Positions 1-11,080 of a stretch of 64,000 bases of DNA are shown piece by piece. This stretch comes from Batillaria attramentaria (lineage: Eukaryota > Mollusca > Gastropoda > Batillariidae): positions 2,085,001 to 2,149,000 of the forward strand of contig JACVVK020000036.1 of the NCBI GenBank assembly GCA_018292915.2, in the 5' to 3' direction. Below the pieces are notes generated by a model, which made no database searches, was not told the origin of the DNA, and was given only the letters and a program-made list of their open reading frames with translations. The position numbers and the translations under genes are program-made. How positions within the stretch are numbered: position 1 is the stretch's first letter; each line of letters starts with the position of its first letter.

Positions 1-213
1 TTGCCGTGATAGTCCTGAATTTCTATAGCTCACGCTGCGGCGCCAGTTATTTTAAGAGGAATGATTCCATGCTGACTCATCAGGGATACATAAAAAAAAT
101 ATCGGACTCACTGATGTGTGAACAGATGTTACAAGACACGAATGGACGTGATATTGCCGTAATTGATTTGTTGTGCTGTCCTCAGGCTACCGGCCTTTTA
201 TGATCCTTTTTAT

Positions 214-249
<36 letters not shown>

Positions 250-307
250 TTGTGATCCAGAAAGTGGTGGGGTGTTGGTGTACTCTTCTTTTCTTCATAT
301 AATTTTG
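1..307. other. unassigned sequence with a (GA)n tract
   Basis: No gene is recognised here. A (GA)n microsatellite lies near 218-246. The short open frames on either strand show no family similarity I can name. Confidence 0.5.
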
Positions 308-382
308 TTCAGGGGTTTCTTTTGTCCTAGTCTGGGTTAGGTCCGTAGCCGTGGGTAAAATTAACCTCGAGTTTTACATATA
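308..382 (-). repeat. fragment of the GGGCCC-TIR MITE family
   Basis: This segment matches one end of the MITE copies at 5450-5716, 25699-25992 and 44652-44933. Shared blocks include 'gtcctagtctgggttagg' and 'ttaacctcgagttttacat'. Only about 75 bp is preserved and the terminal GGGCCC is lost. Confidence 0.7.
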
Positions 383-1840
383 TTTAGATATATCCAGATA
401 TTTAAAGTGCCATAATTATTTTATCATACAGGTATTATTATTATTATTATTTGTTGCAGGAGATTCTAACCTATGGTCGAACTGGTGGAGTTACCATGGC
501 ATTTCAGGTGAGTAGAGATTTAAAAAAAAATTTTTTTTTACAAAGACATCAAATCGAACAAACATACAGACATTGATACAACAACATCTTTCAAGAAAGT
601 TAGAAAAAAGAATAACAACAATGCTACCCTTATGCCTTTCAAGAACATCTCTCAACCAACCCCTACATTTATACACATACATCTTCCAATAGTAAGTTCA
701 TCGCACATACATTACATACATTTATCCCCCCACCCCCCTCCCACTCCCATACACACCCACAACACCACCCAAACAGGAGACAGACACAAAGAGCACACAT
801 ACACACACACACAAAACAAAACAAAACAAAAAGCAACAACAACAACAACAACAACAACAGAGTAACATACATAACATTCTATATGTTAATGGAATTTTCC
901 TCATTGTTTTTTTTTCCAAAATTTCTTTTGAAATGAATTCCAGCGACTCTGTAGTGTCCTTTGCGTGTCTTGTTCCAGTCGCATGTTACGAGGTGATCCA
1001 AATCATCTTATTATGCTCCTCTTTGTCAATGTAAATTGTATCGATCATCATCATCGTCACCATGATCTCATCGTCGTCGTCATCGTCATCATCATCATCA
1101 TCTTCATCATCGTCGTAGTCGTCGTCGTCATCATCGTCTTTTTCATTTCTTCCGTCGTCAGGCAAAACATTTCTGCTCTGTTCATGGACGAATCATCATC
1201 ATCATCATCGTCATCACCATCATCATCATCTTTGTCGTCGTCGTCTTCATCGTCAGGCAAAACAATCCTGAATCATGGACGAAGCACGGCCCTCCTCCGA
1301 CACACACACACAAGGTCCAGACAATGGGAAGACGATGCCTGTAAGCTGTCGGGAAAGACCCAGACTCTCACGCTTGTCCTGAACGTAGTTATCCGTTCGG
1401 ACAGACGAGGAGAAGACACGCGCGCTCTGTCATGTCATCCCTCCTTGTTTGGCATGGAAATCTCTTTCTCGGCCACCCTGCCGCCTATACATTCGCACAG
1501 ATCTAACTTGCACCCTTCCAACTTCACACAGGCGGTTCCATTACCCCCACATGGGATTTGGAGCGAAATGCGGTCTGGATCAAGTTCCCTTGCATTTTAT
1601 TGGAAAACCAGAAAAAAATCTTGTTTCCGTTCCCAGTCAAGATGACTGCTCGTTGACTGCTTTGTTGCGTGATTTGGGGAGATGGGGGATTATTGTCAAA
1701 GTCTGAGTGTCTCTCGCGTCAATTGTAAAGTTGTTTACGACTGCTCTGTAATGCGTCTGAGGGATTTACAAGTTTGAGTTTATTGCACGAACGTCTTCCT
1801 GTAGCTGTCCGGATGGTTGGTGGACTGTCGGTTTAGACTT
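383..1840. other. non-coding, low-complexity rich
   Basis: Contents are an A/T-rich stretch, a (CAA)n tract near 833-858, and a long compound (CAT/CGT)n tract at about 1041-1258. The long frames across the trinucleotide tract encode poly-Ser, poly-Val/Ile or poly-Asp and are artefacts of the repeat. No gene is recognised. Confidence 0.6.
1041..1258. repeat. compound (ATC/GTC)n trinucleotide microsatellite
   Basis: Long runs of TCATCATCG and TCGTCGTCA triplets, interrupted once by unique sequence near 1150-1190. A duplicated phrase 'tcgtcaggcaaaac' occurs at both ends of the second block, suggesting a local duplication. Confidence 0.85.
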
Positions 1841-1842
1841 GG

Positions 1843-2060
1843 GTAAGGTACGGTACAGTGCGGTAAGGTAGGGTATTGTAGGATAGAGTAGGGTAGGGTA
1901 AGATGGGGTTGGGTAGTGTAGTCTACCGTATGGTATGTTGTTATAGGATAGAATAGATTAGGGTAGGGAGGCAGGGTATGGAAGGGACCGTATGGTATGG
2001 TATGGTATGGTATGGTATTGTATGGTAAGGTTTGGTATGGTCTTGGTTCGGTTTGATGTG
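1843..2060. repeat. pentanucleotide (GGTAT/GGTAA)n repeat
   Basis: Degenerate units of GGTAT, GGTAA and GGTAG run through this stretch, with the purest block 'tatggtatggtatggtatgg' near 1990-2020. The degeneracy points to an old array. It lies just upstream of a truncated LINE. Confidence 0.8.
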
Positions 2061-2221
2061 ATGGTATCTTAAAATATGTTATTGCTACGTACGCAGTGCT
2101 ATGGCATCGTATGATATGGTATGCTATTTTAAGGCATTGCTTCGGCATGGCTAGGGCGTAGTACCGTTTTGTGTTACAAGATATGCCACCATTGAATGAT
2201 ATTGTAAGATATGGTATGTCC

Positions 2222-3150
2222 TGGCATGAAAAACGTGCAGTTGCCAATCTTGAGTCCTGCTGTACTGCGGTGAAATGCTGGATGTCTCAGAACATGCTGA
2301 AGCTGAATGACGACCAGACGGAAGCCATTCTTCTTGGTCCAAGATCAAGGCGTGAAAAGGCGAACATCAAGGAAATCCTGGTTGGTGATGCCAAGATTCC
2401 CTTTGCCGAGAGTGTGCGGGATTTCGGCCTGATTGTTGATGCCGAGTTGACCATGGTGCCTCACATTAACAAAGTCACCAAAAACTGCTTCTATTTCCTA
2501 CGCATACTTGGGAAACTGTGGCTATTTCTGTCGTTGCCTGCTGCCAACTCCATTTCACTTGCCCTCGTGATGTCAAGAGTGGACTACTGCAACAGTGCTC
2601 TGTGGGGACTACCAGTGTCACAGATCAGTCGACTTCAGCGTATCCAGAACACGGCTGCTAGGATTGTCTCCCGCACAAAAGCCACTGACCACATCACCCC
2701 GGTTCTGAAGGCACTCCACTGGCTCCCTGTGCAGCAGCGCATTGACCACAAAGTCCTCTCCTTGACATACTGCTGCATCCACAACACTGCCCCCACGTAC
2801 CTGAAGGAACTGATTCCTGTGTACCAGCCAGCGCGCAACTTGCGGTCTGCAAGTTCTCTCCGTCTGCGGCTCCCTTCAACTGACGACACCAGTAAGAAGA
2901 GGCACGGTGCACGGTCCTTCAAAAATGCGGCGCCAAAATTGTGGAACTCTCTCCCTGAGACAGTGAAGGAGGCAGTCAGCATTACCGCATTCCGGAAGCG
3001 CCTGAAGACTTATCTCTTCAGTGCCGCGCGCCAGTAATCATCTGCAGTTTTTTAACTATCTTTCCTTTCAGAACCTCTCCCTAAGCGCTGTGAGCACTCA
3101 GTTAGGGTGGAGCCGTGCGCTATATCAAGTCTCCATCATCATCATCATAA
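2222..3150 (+). pseudogene. 5'-truncated CR1/L2-like LINE, C-terminal reverse transcriptase and 3' UTR
   Basis: The open frame ending at 3037 encodes the C-terminal third of a non-LTR retrotransposon reverse transcriptase. Recognisable stretches are a thumb-like 'SCCTAVKCWMSQNMLKLN', 'VMSRVDYCNSALWGLP', 'LQRIQNTAARIV' and a terminal 'FKNAAPKLWNSLPETV' to 'FRKRLKTYLF' block, typical of CR1/L2/Rex-type elements. The catalytic FADD motif and the endonuclease are absent, so this is a dead 5'-truncated insertion. The stop at 3035-3037 is followed by a short 3' UTR and an (ATC)n tail near 3135-3148, as expected for this LINE group. The first 15-20 codons of the frame (from 2171) look like flanking sequence. 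Related C-terminal fragments sit at 10840-11080 (-) and 55895-56055 (+). Confidence 0.85.

Positions 3151-3154
<4 letters not shown>

Positions 3155-3194
<40 letters not shown>
3155..3194. repeat. (GA)n microsatellite
   Basis: An uninterrupted AG run of about 40 bp directly after the LINE tail. Confidence 0.95.
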
Positions 3195-4895
3195 TTTGAC
3201 TTTGACTTTGTTTATTTAACGACGGTATAAGATGTTGGTTACAATAACCATTTTTCAAACTTGCCGTTGAACACTAAACTACATACGACATAATGGTAGT
3301 ACAAAAGTACAAGAGTATTAAGCACACGGAAAAGCAAACCAAAAGTAACAACAGCAACAACAATTACACACACAAACGAACAAAAGGATAGGACAGGGCT
3401 AAGAGAAACGCAGGCAATCAAGCTATTATGTACACAATCAATGATTAAACAAAACAAAAAAAATCTGCAATAGTAGCCTTAGCAATAGGACTAAGACCAA
3501 GACGAAGTCAAACAAGGGTCGTTTGGCCATGTCCCCATGTTCACTTGTCTATAGTGGGCTAAATTGTGCGAACGTACACGCACTGGTCGTGGAGCTAGAG
3601 GGTTAGGTGACTAGTGTTTACAGTGAGGATAGCAAATACTTGAAGAGATCCTCTTTAAAACCTGCGAGCGTTGCCCTTGCTGTGATATTACGTGGCAATG
3701 CACAGAGAGAGAGAGAGAGAGAACAGTTCTATGGCTCTAGGACCCAAAGCAAGACTACGAAAAAAAAAGAGTCTCATTTGCAGTCTGGAAATAAAAACAC
3801 CTCGTTGTTACTGTCATTGTAGACGTCTTTCGCACGACGATCTCATTAGCAGTGCAGGCAGTCTCGTCTTGTTTCATCCGGTCTTCATCCGTGTTTCCAC
3901 AATAACCTCTTGTCCATGTTTCTTTTCTGGGTGCTAGACTCCATGTAGCGCAAGAAGAGGACACTAGACCAGAGGCACAGTATACAGAGGCTTGCATAAT
4001 ATAATGAGAAAAAGCTAAATTTTCTAAAATGCCTCGAGGGAGGCCAAGAAATCAGTTTGTTTGCCAAATTCTCGTCCATTCTCCCCAGCCCCCATCAGCA
4101 AGCCCCCCCCCCCAAAAAAAAAAAAAAAACAAAAAAAAACAAAAAAAAAACACATGAATTATCTGCCCCCTGGCGGAATGAATAGACACGCGTTTCACTT
4201 CCCTTGCATATGTGTCTCGTCATTACTCTGACGTGACGGGATCCAGCGAGACTTCCAGGAGCGCTAATTCCTAGGAGCGCCCGGGGAAAATTTGCATGTA
4301 TGACCATACGGAGAAATCATCTGTCCTCGGAACGATCTGCTACCCTGGGCAGAAAATTTGTAGGAAACTGGCGTAGTTTTCCACTGTTGTTGTAAGACGT
4401 AATGGGATTGATTGCGAGAGAGAGAGAGAGAGAGAGTGAGAGATCCTTGCAGAGAACCGACGTGCATATGTGCGCTGGTTTCAAAGCTCTTCTAATAATT
4501 ATTGCTCATGACCAGAAGTTTGCTAGTGTTGGCGAAGGTAAACAACATTTCGTGCATTTGTTCTGCTGGGAGGACGTTGGAAGTTACAGATCCTGGGGCG
4601 GACGCATGAAAAGAGAATCGACTAGGTGGAGACCTTGCTCAAGTCTCAGACTGATTACGTCGGGACTGTCATTAACGCATGAAGCTTCTGACGTCAGCCA
4701 ACCTCTGACTGGTTGTGACGAACTCAGTCCCAACCTGACCCCTAATCCTAAACCTCATTTAAACTAGATTACCAACCCTAAACTCATTTCAACTAGATTA
4801 CCAACCTAAAACCTCACTTAACTAGATTACTAACCCTGAATCTCATTCAGATTGGTTATGGTTACCAACCATAAACCTCCTCCAACCTACCCTAA

Positions 4896-4897
<2 letters not shown>

Positions 4898-4967
<70 letters not shown>

Positions 4968-4968
4968 A
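4898..4968. repeat. (TG)n microsatellite
   Basis: About 35 uninterrupted TG units. Confidence 0.95.
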
Positions 4969-5059
4969 AACCGGGGGCAGCGGAGGCCTTGTATGATGTA
5001 TATTACATGTTTGTAGTTAAATGTATGTGTGGAGGTGTTTTGGGTTGAGTGTGTGTTGA

Positions 5060-5115
5060 TTGTAAGGCGCCCTGAGCTCCCGCGGGATTGAGGGCGTCCC
5101 TTAAATACCATTATC

Positions 5116-5146
<31 letters not shown>

Positions 5147-5150
5147 AACC
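5060..5150 (+). repeat. LINE/SINE 3' end with (ATT)n tail
   Basis: The phrase 'tgtaaggcgccctgagctcc' followed by an (ATT)n tail is shared with 9373-9445 and 62152-62205. These look like 3' ends of one retroposon family. Confidence 0.6.
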
Positions 5151-5449
5151 TTAAACCTCCGCAGTTCAGCCAATGAGAAGCTGACTGAAGACCTTGTACC
5201 TATAGCTGCAAATGTCATTGGCTGTTCGTGGCTGGAATAGTCGGACTTGCCGTAGGCTCCGCTTGTTCGTCTGTTACTAATCTTTTAAGTCATGAGACCT
5301 TCCTGCATCAGACCTAGGATACCAGAAGGTTCAAAACGTGCTCAACTGGCAACATACAAGACAAATTTATTGCCACATTATTGGCTCAGAAGCTTTCGCC
5401 ATGAAACAAACAAATACACGTGCGACAATAGACACCATATCTCTACCTC

Positions 5450-5716
5450 CTGGGCCCGTATGTAAAAGTCCAGGTTAATTTAACCCACGGCTACAGGCCT
5501 AACCCAGACGAGGACAAAAGAAATCCAAAAGCAAGGTTAAATACAAAAGGAAGCGAAGAAAGGGAGAAAAAAATCCTTCTATAACGGCTTAGGCACCTTG
5601 CTGGAATGAGCTTCTTGATTAAAAAAAAAAAAGTCACCCTAGAGCTAGTTTAGTTCGAGGTTAGACTCTAACCCGGGACTAAAAGCCCTAACCGCGACTA
5701 TTACATACGGGCCCAG
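5450..5716. mobile_element. GGGCCC-TIR MITE, copy 1
   Basis: A non-coding element of about 265 bp with terminal inverted repeats. The left end reads 'tgggcccgtatgtaaaagtc' and the right end is its near reverse complement, 'ttacatacgggccca'. A second inner inverted pair involves 'ggttaatttaaccc' and 'ctaaccgcg'. The middle is A-rich. Other copies lie at 25699-25992 and 44652-44933. It has no transposase, so a DNA transposon elsewhere must mobilise it. The superfamily is uncertain. Confidence 0.8.
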
Positions 5717-6059
5717 CAAACACCAGCAGTAGCTAGCAAACTTTCGCTCATCAACAGAATTCGTCCCCTGGACAGAAAGCTAGGGAAGTCCTTACCGGCC
5801 ATGCAGATTGTGCATAGGAATAGCGGAGGCTGAGACGATCGGTGGGGCCACGTTGTAATCTTGCCCAAATTACTGTCACTACCAGTCGGCCGCTGAAAGC
5901 TGCAGCCGCATAGCAATGTCGGACCTTGGCAGTGTTCATTGCAATCAGGAAGAGGCAGCCAAGGAAAGCGTAGGGTGGCCTGGTCTGAGTGACAGCGGTG
6001 ATTGGTTGCTTGGAAGCTGACGTCCGTCTGTAGCAAGTGAAGGTGATACCAGATAACGA

Positions 6060-6209
6060 AGATAGAGGGGGTGGGAAAAATGTATTGTATTGTATTGTAT
6101 TGTATTGTATTGTAAAGCACTTGTGGTAATATATATATATGTTTTGATTTGTTTATCATGTGTACTTTTCTCTTCTTCATTTCCTTTAGATAGTTAATAC
6201 TTTTGTTTG

Positions 6210-6253
<44 letters not shown>
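6060..6253. repeat. (TATTG)n and (CT)n tracts
   Basis: A pure (TATTG)n pentanucleotide run lies at about 6079-6113 and a (CT)n run at about 6211-6253. The (CT)n tract is the insertion site of the first SINE-A copy. Confidence 0.9.
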
Positions 6254-6255
<2 letters not shown>

Positions 6256-6429
6256 GGCGCCGGGGTGGTCGAATGGTAGAGCGTTGGACTTCAAATGCTC
6301 GGGTCGTGAGTTCGATCCCGGCTGGGGCCAAATATTTGTGCTGGCTTTTTCATCGTTGCCCCGTCTTTGATATCACCCTGTGTGGTGGAAAAGGACGTTA
6401 AACCCCCAAACACCCACCCACCCACCCAC
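6254..6429 (+). mobile_element. SINE-A, copy A1 (tRNA-derived)
   Basis: The 5' part is tRNA-like, with an A-box region 'tggtcgaatggtagagcg' and a B-box 'gagttcgatcccggc', most like a tRNA-Leu-type fold. The body contains 'gtgctggctttttcatcg' and the 3' part is 'gtggtggaaaaggacgttaa' followed by a (CCCA)n tail. Thirteen copies occur in the window. This one is embedded in a (CT)n tract. The tRNA-like head should act as an internal RNA polymerase III promoter, but it is not a functional tRNA gene. Confidence 0.9.
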
Positions 6430-6565
6430 TCTCTCTCTCTCTTACTTTACCCCCCCCCCCCCTTGTTTTGATGTTGTTGTGCTTTTCAATACCATTTAAC
6501 GTGGAATAGCAGGACAGCTTGTAAGACAGGCATTACTATGCCTAAATGCTCTATCCTGAAAAAAA

Positions 6566-6601
<36 letters not shown>

Positions 6602-6620
6602 TCTCTCTCTCTCTCTCTCT

Positions 6621-6797
6621 GGAGCCGGGGTGGCCGAATGGTAGAGCACTGGACTTTCGATGCTCGGGTCGTGAGTTCGAATCCCGGCTGGGGCCAACTA
6701 TTTGTGCTGGCCTTTTTCTCGTTGCCCCGTCTTTGATATCACCCTTGTGTGGTGGAAAAGGAAGTTAAACTCTCAACACAACCCCTCCACCCACCAC
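6621..6797 (+). mobile_element. SINE-A, copy A2
   Basis: Full-length SINE-A with the tRNA-like head 'gccggggtggccgaatgg', B-box 'gagttcgaatcccggc' and a (CCCA)n-like tail. It is preceded by (CAT)n and (CT)n and followed by (CT)n, so it too entered a simple repeat. Confidence 0.9.
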
Positions 6798-6799
6798 TC

Positions 6800-7146
6800 T
6801 CTCTCTCCCTCTCTCTCTGAAACTGGCTTGTAATTGTTAGTAAAGGAAGGATGCCATCTGACATTTCAGTAGTTGTCTCTGACGAACGGCAAAATCTCGG
6901 GGAATAAAAATCCGACAAAATCTGCAATCTGATGCTACAGCTAGCTTTTCCCCCCTTGACTCTAATCCTTTCCGTTCGTGATTTTTGAAGAGGATGACAA
7001 CTCAGCAGTGTATTTCTTGTATTTTAGAGAGAAGAGTGAGCCTAACGCAGCTTGTGTCTTGGTGATGACATATCAAACTCCGCGCACATTGTCGCTCTCG
7101 CTAGCGACACAATACTCCGTGTACGCTCTCGTTGAAAACAAGCACG
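6800..7146. other. non-coding, nothing recognised
   Basis: No gene, RNA or repeat family could be assigned in this stretch. Confidence 0.4.
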
Positions 7147-7333
7147 TTTAGTAGGACTTCGTAAAGAGGACTTCGCTGAGCAGTGTACTGGCGTGTAAAT
7201 TAGGCTCACACGGCAGAGGTCGATCGCCAGCGACTAACGCGCTGCGATTAGCTAATGGTACAACTAACGTGCCTAAGTTATATGTAAATGGGTTACGCTG
7301 CTCAGCGAAGTCCTCTTTACGAAGTCCTACCAA
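7147..7333. mobile_element. short MITE with a perfect 33-bp terminal inverted repeat
   Basis: Positions 7151-7183 and their reverse complement near 7297-7329 form a perfect inverted repeat of 33 bp. The arm begins GTAGGACTTCGTAAAGAGG and ends CGCTGAGCAG. With one mismatch the arm extends outward by four bases. The 110-bp centre has no coding capacity. The arm resembles the 'agtaggacttc' end region of the pogo-like element at 38920-40224, suggesting a related family. A target duplication is not clear. Confidence 0.8.
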
Positions 7334-7635
7334 ATAGAGCTTGCATGACTGGTTCGAGTGGGTTACGGCGAAAGACTAACCCCGAGATGGTTCGATTGTT
7401 TGTGTAGCTACCGAGCCTCCGGCTGTTTATACCACGAGCATTCAGACTCTTACCTCTACTGCTCTAGTCGCATACATTTTCTGCGACATTTTATTTTGCT
7501 GGTACTTTGCGGAAAATTTTCTGTGCGATCATTTTTTACGTGATCCAAGGAGAATAAAATTTCACCCCCAAAAGTGAGCAAAATAACTGTGCACCGGCCG
7601 TGACGTAGATAGAAAAATGTTTCATTTGGCCACCA
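7334..7635. other. non-coding, nothing recognised
   Basis: No family similarity is visible. This is the left flank of a solo LTR. Confidence 0.35.
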
Positions 7636-7956
7636 TGTTGCAGAGATCGCGAAAAGTGACTGCATTTCGATGGAAATTTCTAGACCATCCCAGAACATGC
7701 TGGTGCATTAACGTCAGAATATTACGTCACCATGGAAAGATTTCGAACTTGCCAGTAAGTTGAGGAATGTTCTAGATCTGACCTGTTTAGTATATAAGCA
7801 GCGCTGCACGGCGTTCTATTCTGGGTTCTTCTCCTTTCATGAATTTGTTCTCCACGCATCTTCTGTTAATAAAGTATTGGAGTTGTGTCCTGTTGTATCC
7901 CGTGTCTTCTCTGCGAGTGCGCCGAGAGAGCGACATAGCAGGAGTAAAATACAACA
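7636..7956 (+). mobile_element. solo LTR, copy 1
   Basis: A 321-bp sequence beginning TGTTGCAGAGATCG and ending TAAAATACAACA (TG...CA termini). It is flanked by CACCA on the left and CACCG on the right, consistent with a 5-bp target duplication with one change. Inside are a TATA-box-like 'agtatataagcagc' near 7789 and a polyadenylation signal 'ttaataaagtattgg' near 7866. These are the expected U3/R parts of an LTR retrotransposon. No internal coding region or second LTR is adjacent. Other copies are at 21057-21437 (-) and 37846-38159 (+). Confidence 0.8.
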
Positions 7957-8230
7957 CACCGCGACCGTTTTCGGGACTTTGTGGCTTCTACTATTGGAGA
8001 AATTCGACTTTCTTTGAGCCTACGATCCATTCCTGAACAGACTGGGACTCAAAAAATCATCTAAAAATAGCCACCAATCAGCGCCGTCTAGCTGGTCCTC
8101 AACCTGAAACCAAATAATATCGTCTGCTCAGTACGCGGTACACTTCTAGAACAACATACACGTCGGGCAGAGTCACTACAATGGTTTCAGATGCTGTATT
8201 GTGACCCACGTGACTGATTCTGATGTACAG

Positions 8231-8624
8231 ATTAAAGATCTAAGCTCCCAACAAAAAGCTTTCCGAAGTGTGAACAAATTTTACAGAGTCCACCGTGTAA
8301 GCACAGTCAACTCTGTCACAGTTTTCAGCACTTCGGGGACCCTTATAAAACCAGAGCACGAGTTTGCCGTGACGTTATTTGACTTTTGATCAGTGAGCGA
8401 GACACATCGCCACAGTGTCTAGCGGATGTTGAATACTGCACGATCTTTCTCGTTCAGTGTCAAAACGCAAACTGAGCTGTGAAATCAGGCTGCCCTTGGC
8501 TTTTATTTGGGTTTCCGGGATGCTGAAAACTCCGCATCTGTGACAGAGTTGACTGTGCTTGCACGATCGACTCTGTAAAATTTCACACTTCGGAAAGCTT
8601 TTTGTTGGGAGCTTAGATCTTTAA
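8231..8624. mobile_element. Repeat-I: non-autonomous element with ~100-bp terminal inverted repeats, copy 1
   Basis: The ends are 'attaaagatctaagctccc' and its exact reverse complement. The inverted similarity continues for about 100 bp per side through 'acagtcaactctgtcacag' on the left and its inverse on the right. The centre includes 'cagtgagcgagacac' and 'caaaacgcaaactgagctg', both shared with 56690-57100. A right-end fragment also occurs at 54870-54968. There is no coding capacity. Confidence 0.8.
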
Positions 8625-10185
8625 TCACATTCGATGGAAAGGTTTCCACACGCTGATTTGTATGCGTTTCATACATATAAGTTTTAGACCAGTCACAGTT
8701 CATGCATCACACCCCATCACTTCGCGTGGAGGGAGGTAGACGCACTCGATGGACCCTTGTTCCTTCAAGCACACTCCAGTGGATGGCGTGCTCCATCTCC
8801 TGAGAGGCGTTGACCACCTACGCCGCCGCGCCCGCAGGGAACCAGACGGACTCTGTGTCTTTTGGCTGACAGATTAGCTTTGTTTCGGTGCATTGCCTCG
8901 GATGATGTGACCTTTAAAAATGTCCTCCTGAATAAACAGGTTATAATGTTTGCCCGTCACAACCCATTTATGGCAAGTATTCAATATTTGGGACACTCGT
9001 TGACAGAGGTTCTATGTGCGTAATTAGGGTTGTTGTTGGTCGACGAATACAGCAAAGTTATTGTCTGTTCAGGGTAAGTTATGTCTTTTGTGGCATGCTG
9101 TCGTTGTAGTCGTCATCGTCACCACCATCGTCGTCATCGTCACCATGATTATCACCGTCATCGTCACCGTCGTTGTCGTCATCGTCGTCGTCGTCATTAT
9201 TATACAGACTAACTTCTCTACCATCACTGTCACCATCATTGTCATTTTACGATGTCGTGTTAGGATGTATCATGACTGTGTGTATGTAGCGTGTATGTGA
9301 CGTGCATGTGTATGTAATGTGACATGTATTTCGTGTGTATGTAATGTGACGTATTTCATGTGTATGTATTGCCACTCTACTATTGTGAGGCGCCCAGAGC
9401 GCCAGCAGGAGGTTAGGCGCCAGACAAATCCTCATTATTATTATCATCATCATCCTTCTCATCATCATCATCATTCTGTGCAGGTAGTTGACAAACACTG
9501 AACAGTTTCCAGTTTTTCGCCGTCCTATCTTTCTTCACGCTGAGAGTCTCTTTTTTCCCAAGTAGCATAGGATACCAGCAGATGGCTGCTTCCCCGTCTT
9601 GCTAACGCTGTATTTCATTCCTCACTCTATGACGTCTGACTGAGAATGAAACTTGAAAGCTGGCGATCCCACAAATCGAACCTCAGCAGCGTGCACCTCT
9701 GAACCTGAGGGCCTCAGATGGGGACCTTAGCATGGAGAGAGTTAATAATGCATACTCTGTGAACGGCCCTTAAGAACGACATCAGTTTCACGTTTTTGAT
9801 AATAACTTTGAAACAAATAGAGATGAAAATTCTCTTTGGTGTTTGCTGTGACTACCAGACCTCTTTTTTTTTTTTCGAAATACTTCCAGTCTTCTAACTG
9901 ATTTTTTTAATGTTGTGCGTGTAAAGACAGAAAGCCCCGAAAGGTTCCTTTCATATCCGAAGACTTACCTTCGGAATCTGTACCTTTAACCACAAAACGC
10001 AAAACGTCGAAGAAAAATGGGATTCATATTACTCAGGAAGCTATTTAGTCACTCGACTACCGCCATTTTTATCCGGGGCTAATTTCCATACAAGATGAAC
10101 ACGCAGCTGGGCCCTTGCGAGCGCCCCCGTGTATGATTGGATCAGATTTCCGACTGCCTCCTCCGCCATCTTGCCTTCGATTTGT
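8625..10185. other. non-coding interval
   Basis: Contents are a compound (GTC/ATC)n tract at about 9097-9215, degenerate TGTATG repeats near 9270-9370, a retroposon tail 'gaggcgcccagagcgcc' at 9375 followed by (ATT/ATC)n, and otherwise unassigned sequence. Positions 10186-10235 share 'acggtctgtatgaagaagc' with 11690-11735, a small unclassified repeat. Confidence 0.5.
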
Positions 10186-10309
10186 CGATAGGTGAACGGT
10201 CTGTATGAAGAAGCCTCGAGCCCCGGGGCCCATGAAGCGCGGGGTGTAATCAAAAATGGATCCGGGTGTTTCCGGTGTTACTTCGCTTCAGGTCAAAGAT
10301 TGCAAACTG

Positions 10310-10660
10310 TCTATATATTCCCTGTTAGCCTCAGGCATCATAGTCTCCCCTAAAAATGCTTCAATCTAGAAACAAAAATTACCATGCACAGATATATAAA
10401 TATATTTTTTTTCTTCTTCTTTTGAATGTCTCCTCTCCGCTCGGGCCTCACTGGAGTAATGCTATTCTGCTTTCTGTTTAAGCCAGAAAGCCACCTCACC
10501 CAAATCCACTCACGTCATCTTTGCTTCTCTTGTGCGCAAACAGTCCCAGCTTCACTGGCAGCTTGCCTCCTCTTGCTACCCCCTGGCATGCACCTTGCCC
10601 TACGAAATAAAATATCACGAAAATCACGCTTTTTCGCGAAAACAAAAATCACCGCATACT
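10310..10660 (+). repeat. Repeat-J interspersed repeat, copy 1
   Basis: About 340 bp is shared with 35960-36330 (+) and 62940-63180 (-). Common phrases include 'cctgttagcctcaggcatca', 'ttcaatctagaaacaaaaa' and 'taccccctggcatgcacctt'. No coding capacity or terminal repeat is evident. The class is unknown. Confidence 0.75.
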
Positions 10661-10757
10661 AGCACACTCGCAGAAACACACGCAACATGCCTCCACACAT
10701 ACATTTAACAACAAACATATAATAATGCAGCATCATACACGGGCTGCGCCCCTGGCT

Positions 10758-10761
<4 letters not shown>

Positions 10762-10830
<69 letters not shown>
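10762..10830. repeat. (CA)n microsatellite
   Basis: About 35 CA units, abutting the 3' end of the antisense LINE fragment at 10840-11080. Confidence 0.95.
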
Positions 10831-10832
<2 letters not shown>

Positions 10833-10834
10833 CC

Positions 10835-11080
10835 GACCAGCAAGATGATGATGTGGCAACAGTTATTGGCTGAAGGCTGTGAAGAGGTGGGTTTTCAGGC
10901 TCGTTTTGAAAGATAGTTTTGTGTCTACATATCTGATCGAGACTGGGAGATCATTCCAGCAAGTCGGACCCTGGTATGAATAACTACGCTGACCAAAGGT
11001 CTTTGTCTTGACATGAGGGATACGGAGTTTCCGAGTGTCAGCAGCAGAACGAAGTGAGAGATGTGCATGAAACACACCTT
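10835..11080 (-). pseudogene. CR1-like LINE C-terminal fragment
   Basis: On the minus strand the end of a LINE reverse transcriptase ORF is readable, including 'FGQRSYSYQGPTCWNDLP' and a terminal 'FKTSLKTHLFTAFSQ'. Its 3' UTR 'caataactgttgccacatca' (minus strand) is repeated at 20408-20455, so both are 3' ends of one family. It is 5'-truncated and non-functional. Confidence 0.75.

Larger units (their letters stand above)
3195..5449. other. non-coding interval with LINE-tail fragments and microsatellites
   Basis: Contents are a 'ctttgactttgtttatttaa' motif near 3194 resembling LINE 3' ends elsewhere in the window, short (GA)n runs near 3706 and 4408, an A-rich run at 4118-4150, and four diverged direct repeats of a 'cctcatttaactagattacc'-like phrase at about 4750-4890. 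A (TG)n tract and a 'gtaaggcgccctgagctc' LINE tail follow. No gene is recognised. Confidence 0.5.

Noticed and set aside
460..507. Mini-exon-like segment with AG before it and GTGAGT after it, open in one frame (16 codons)
   Set aside because: No protein family is recognisable, and its phase-0 end does not match the phase-1 entry needed by the first CA10-like exon. Kept only as a curiosity.
6254..6330. Possible tRNA genes at the heads of SINE-A, -C and -D copies
   Set aside because: The cloverleaf is incomplete, the sequences recur many times with SINE bodies and tails, and several carry target duplications. They are SINE promoters, not tRNA genes.
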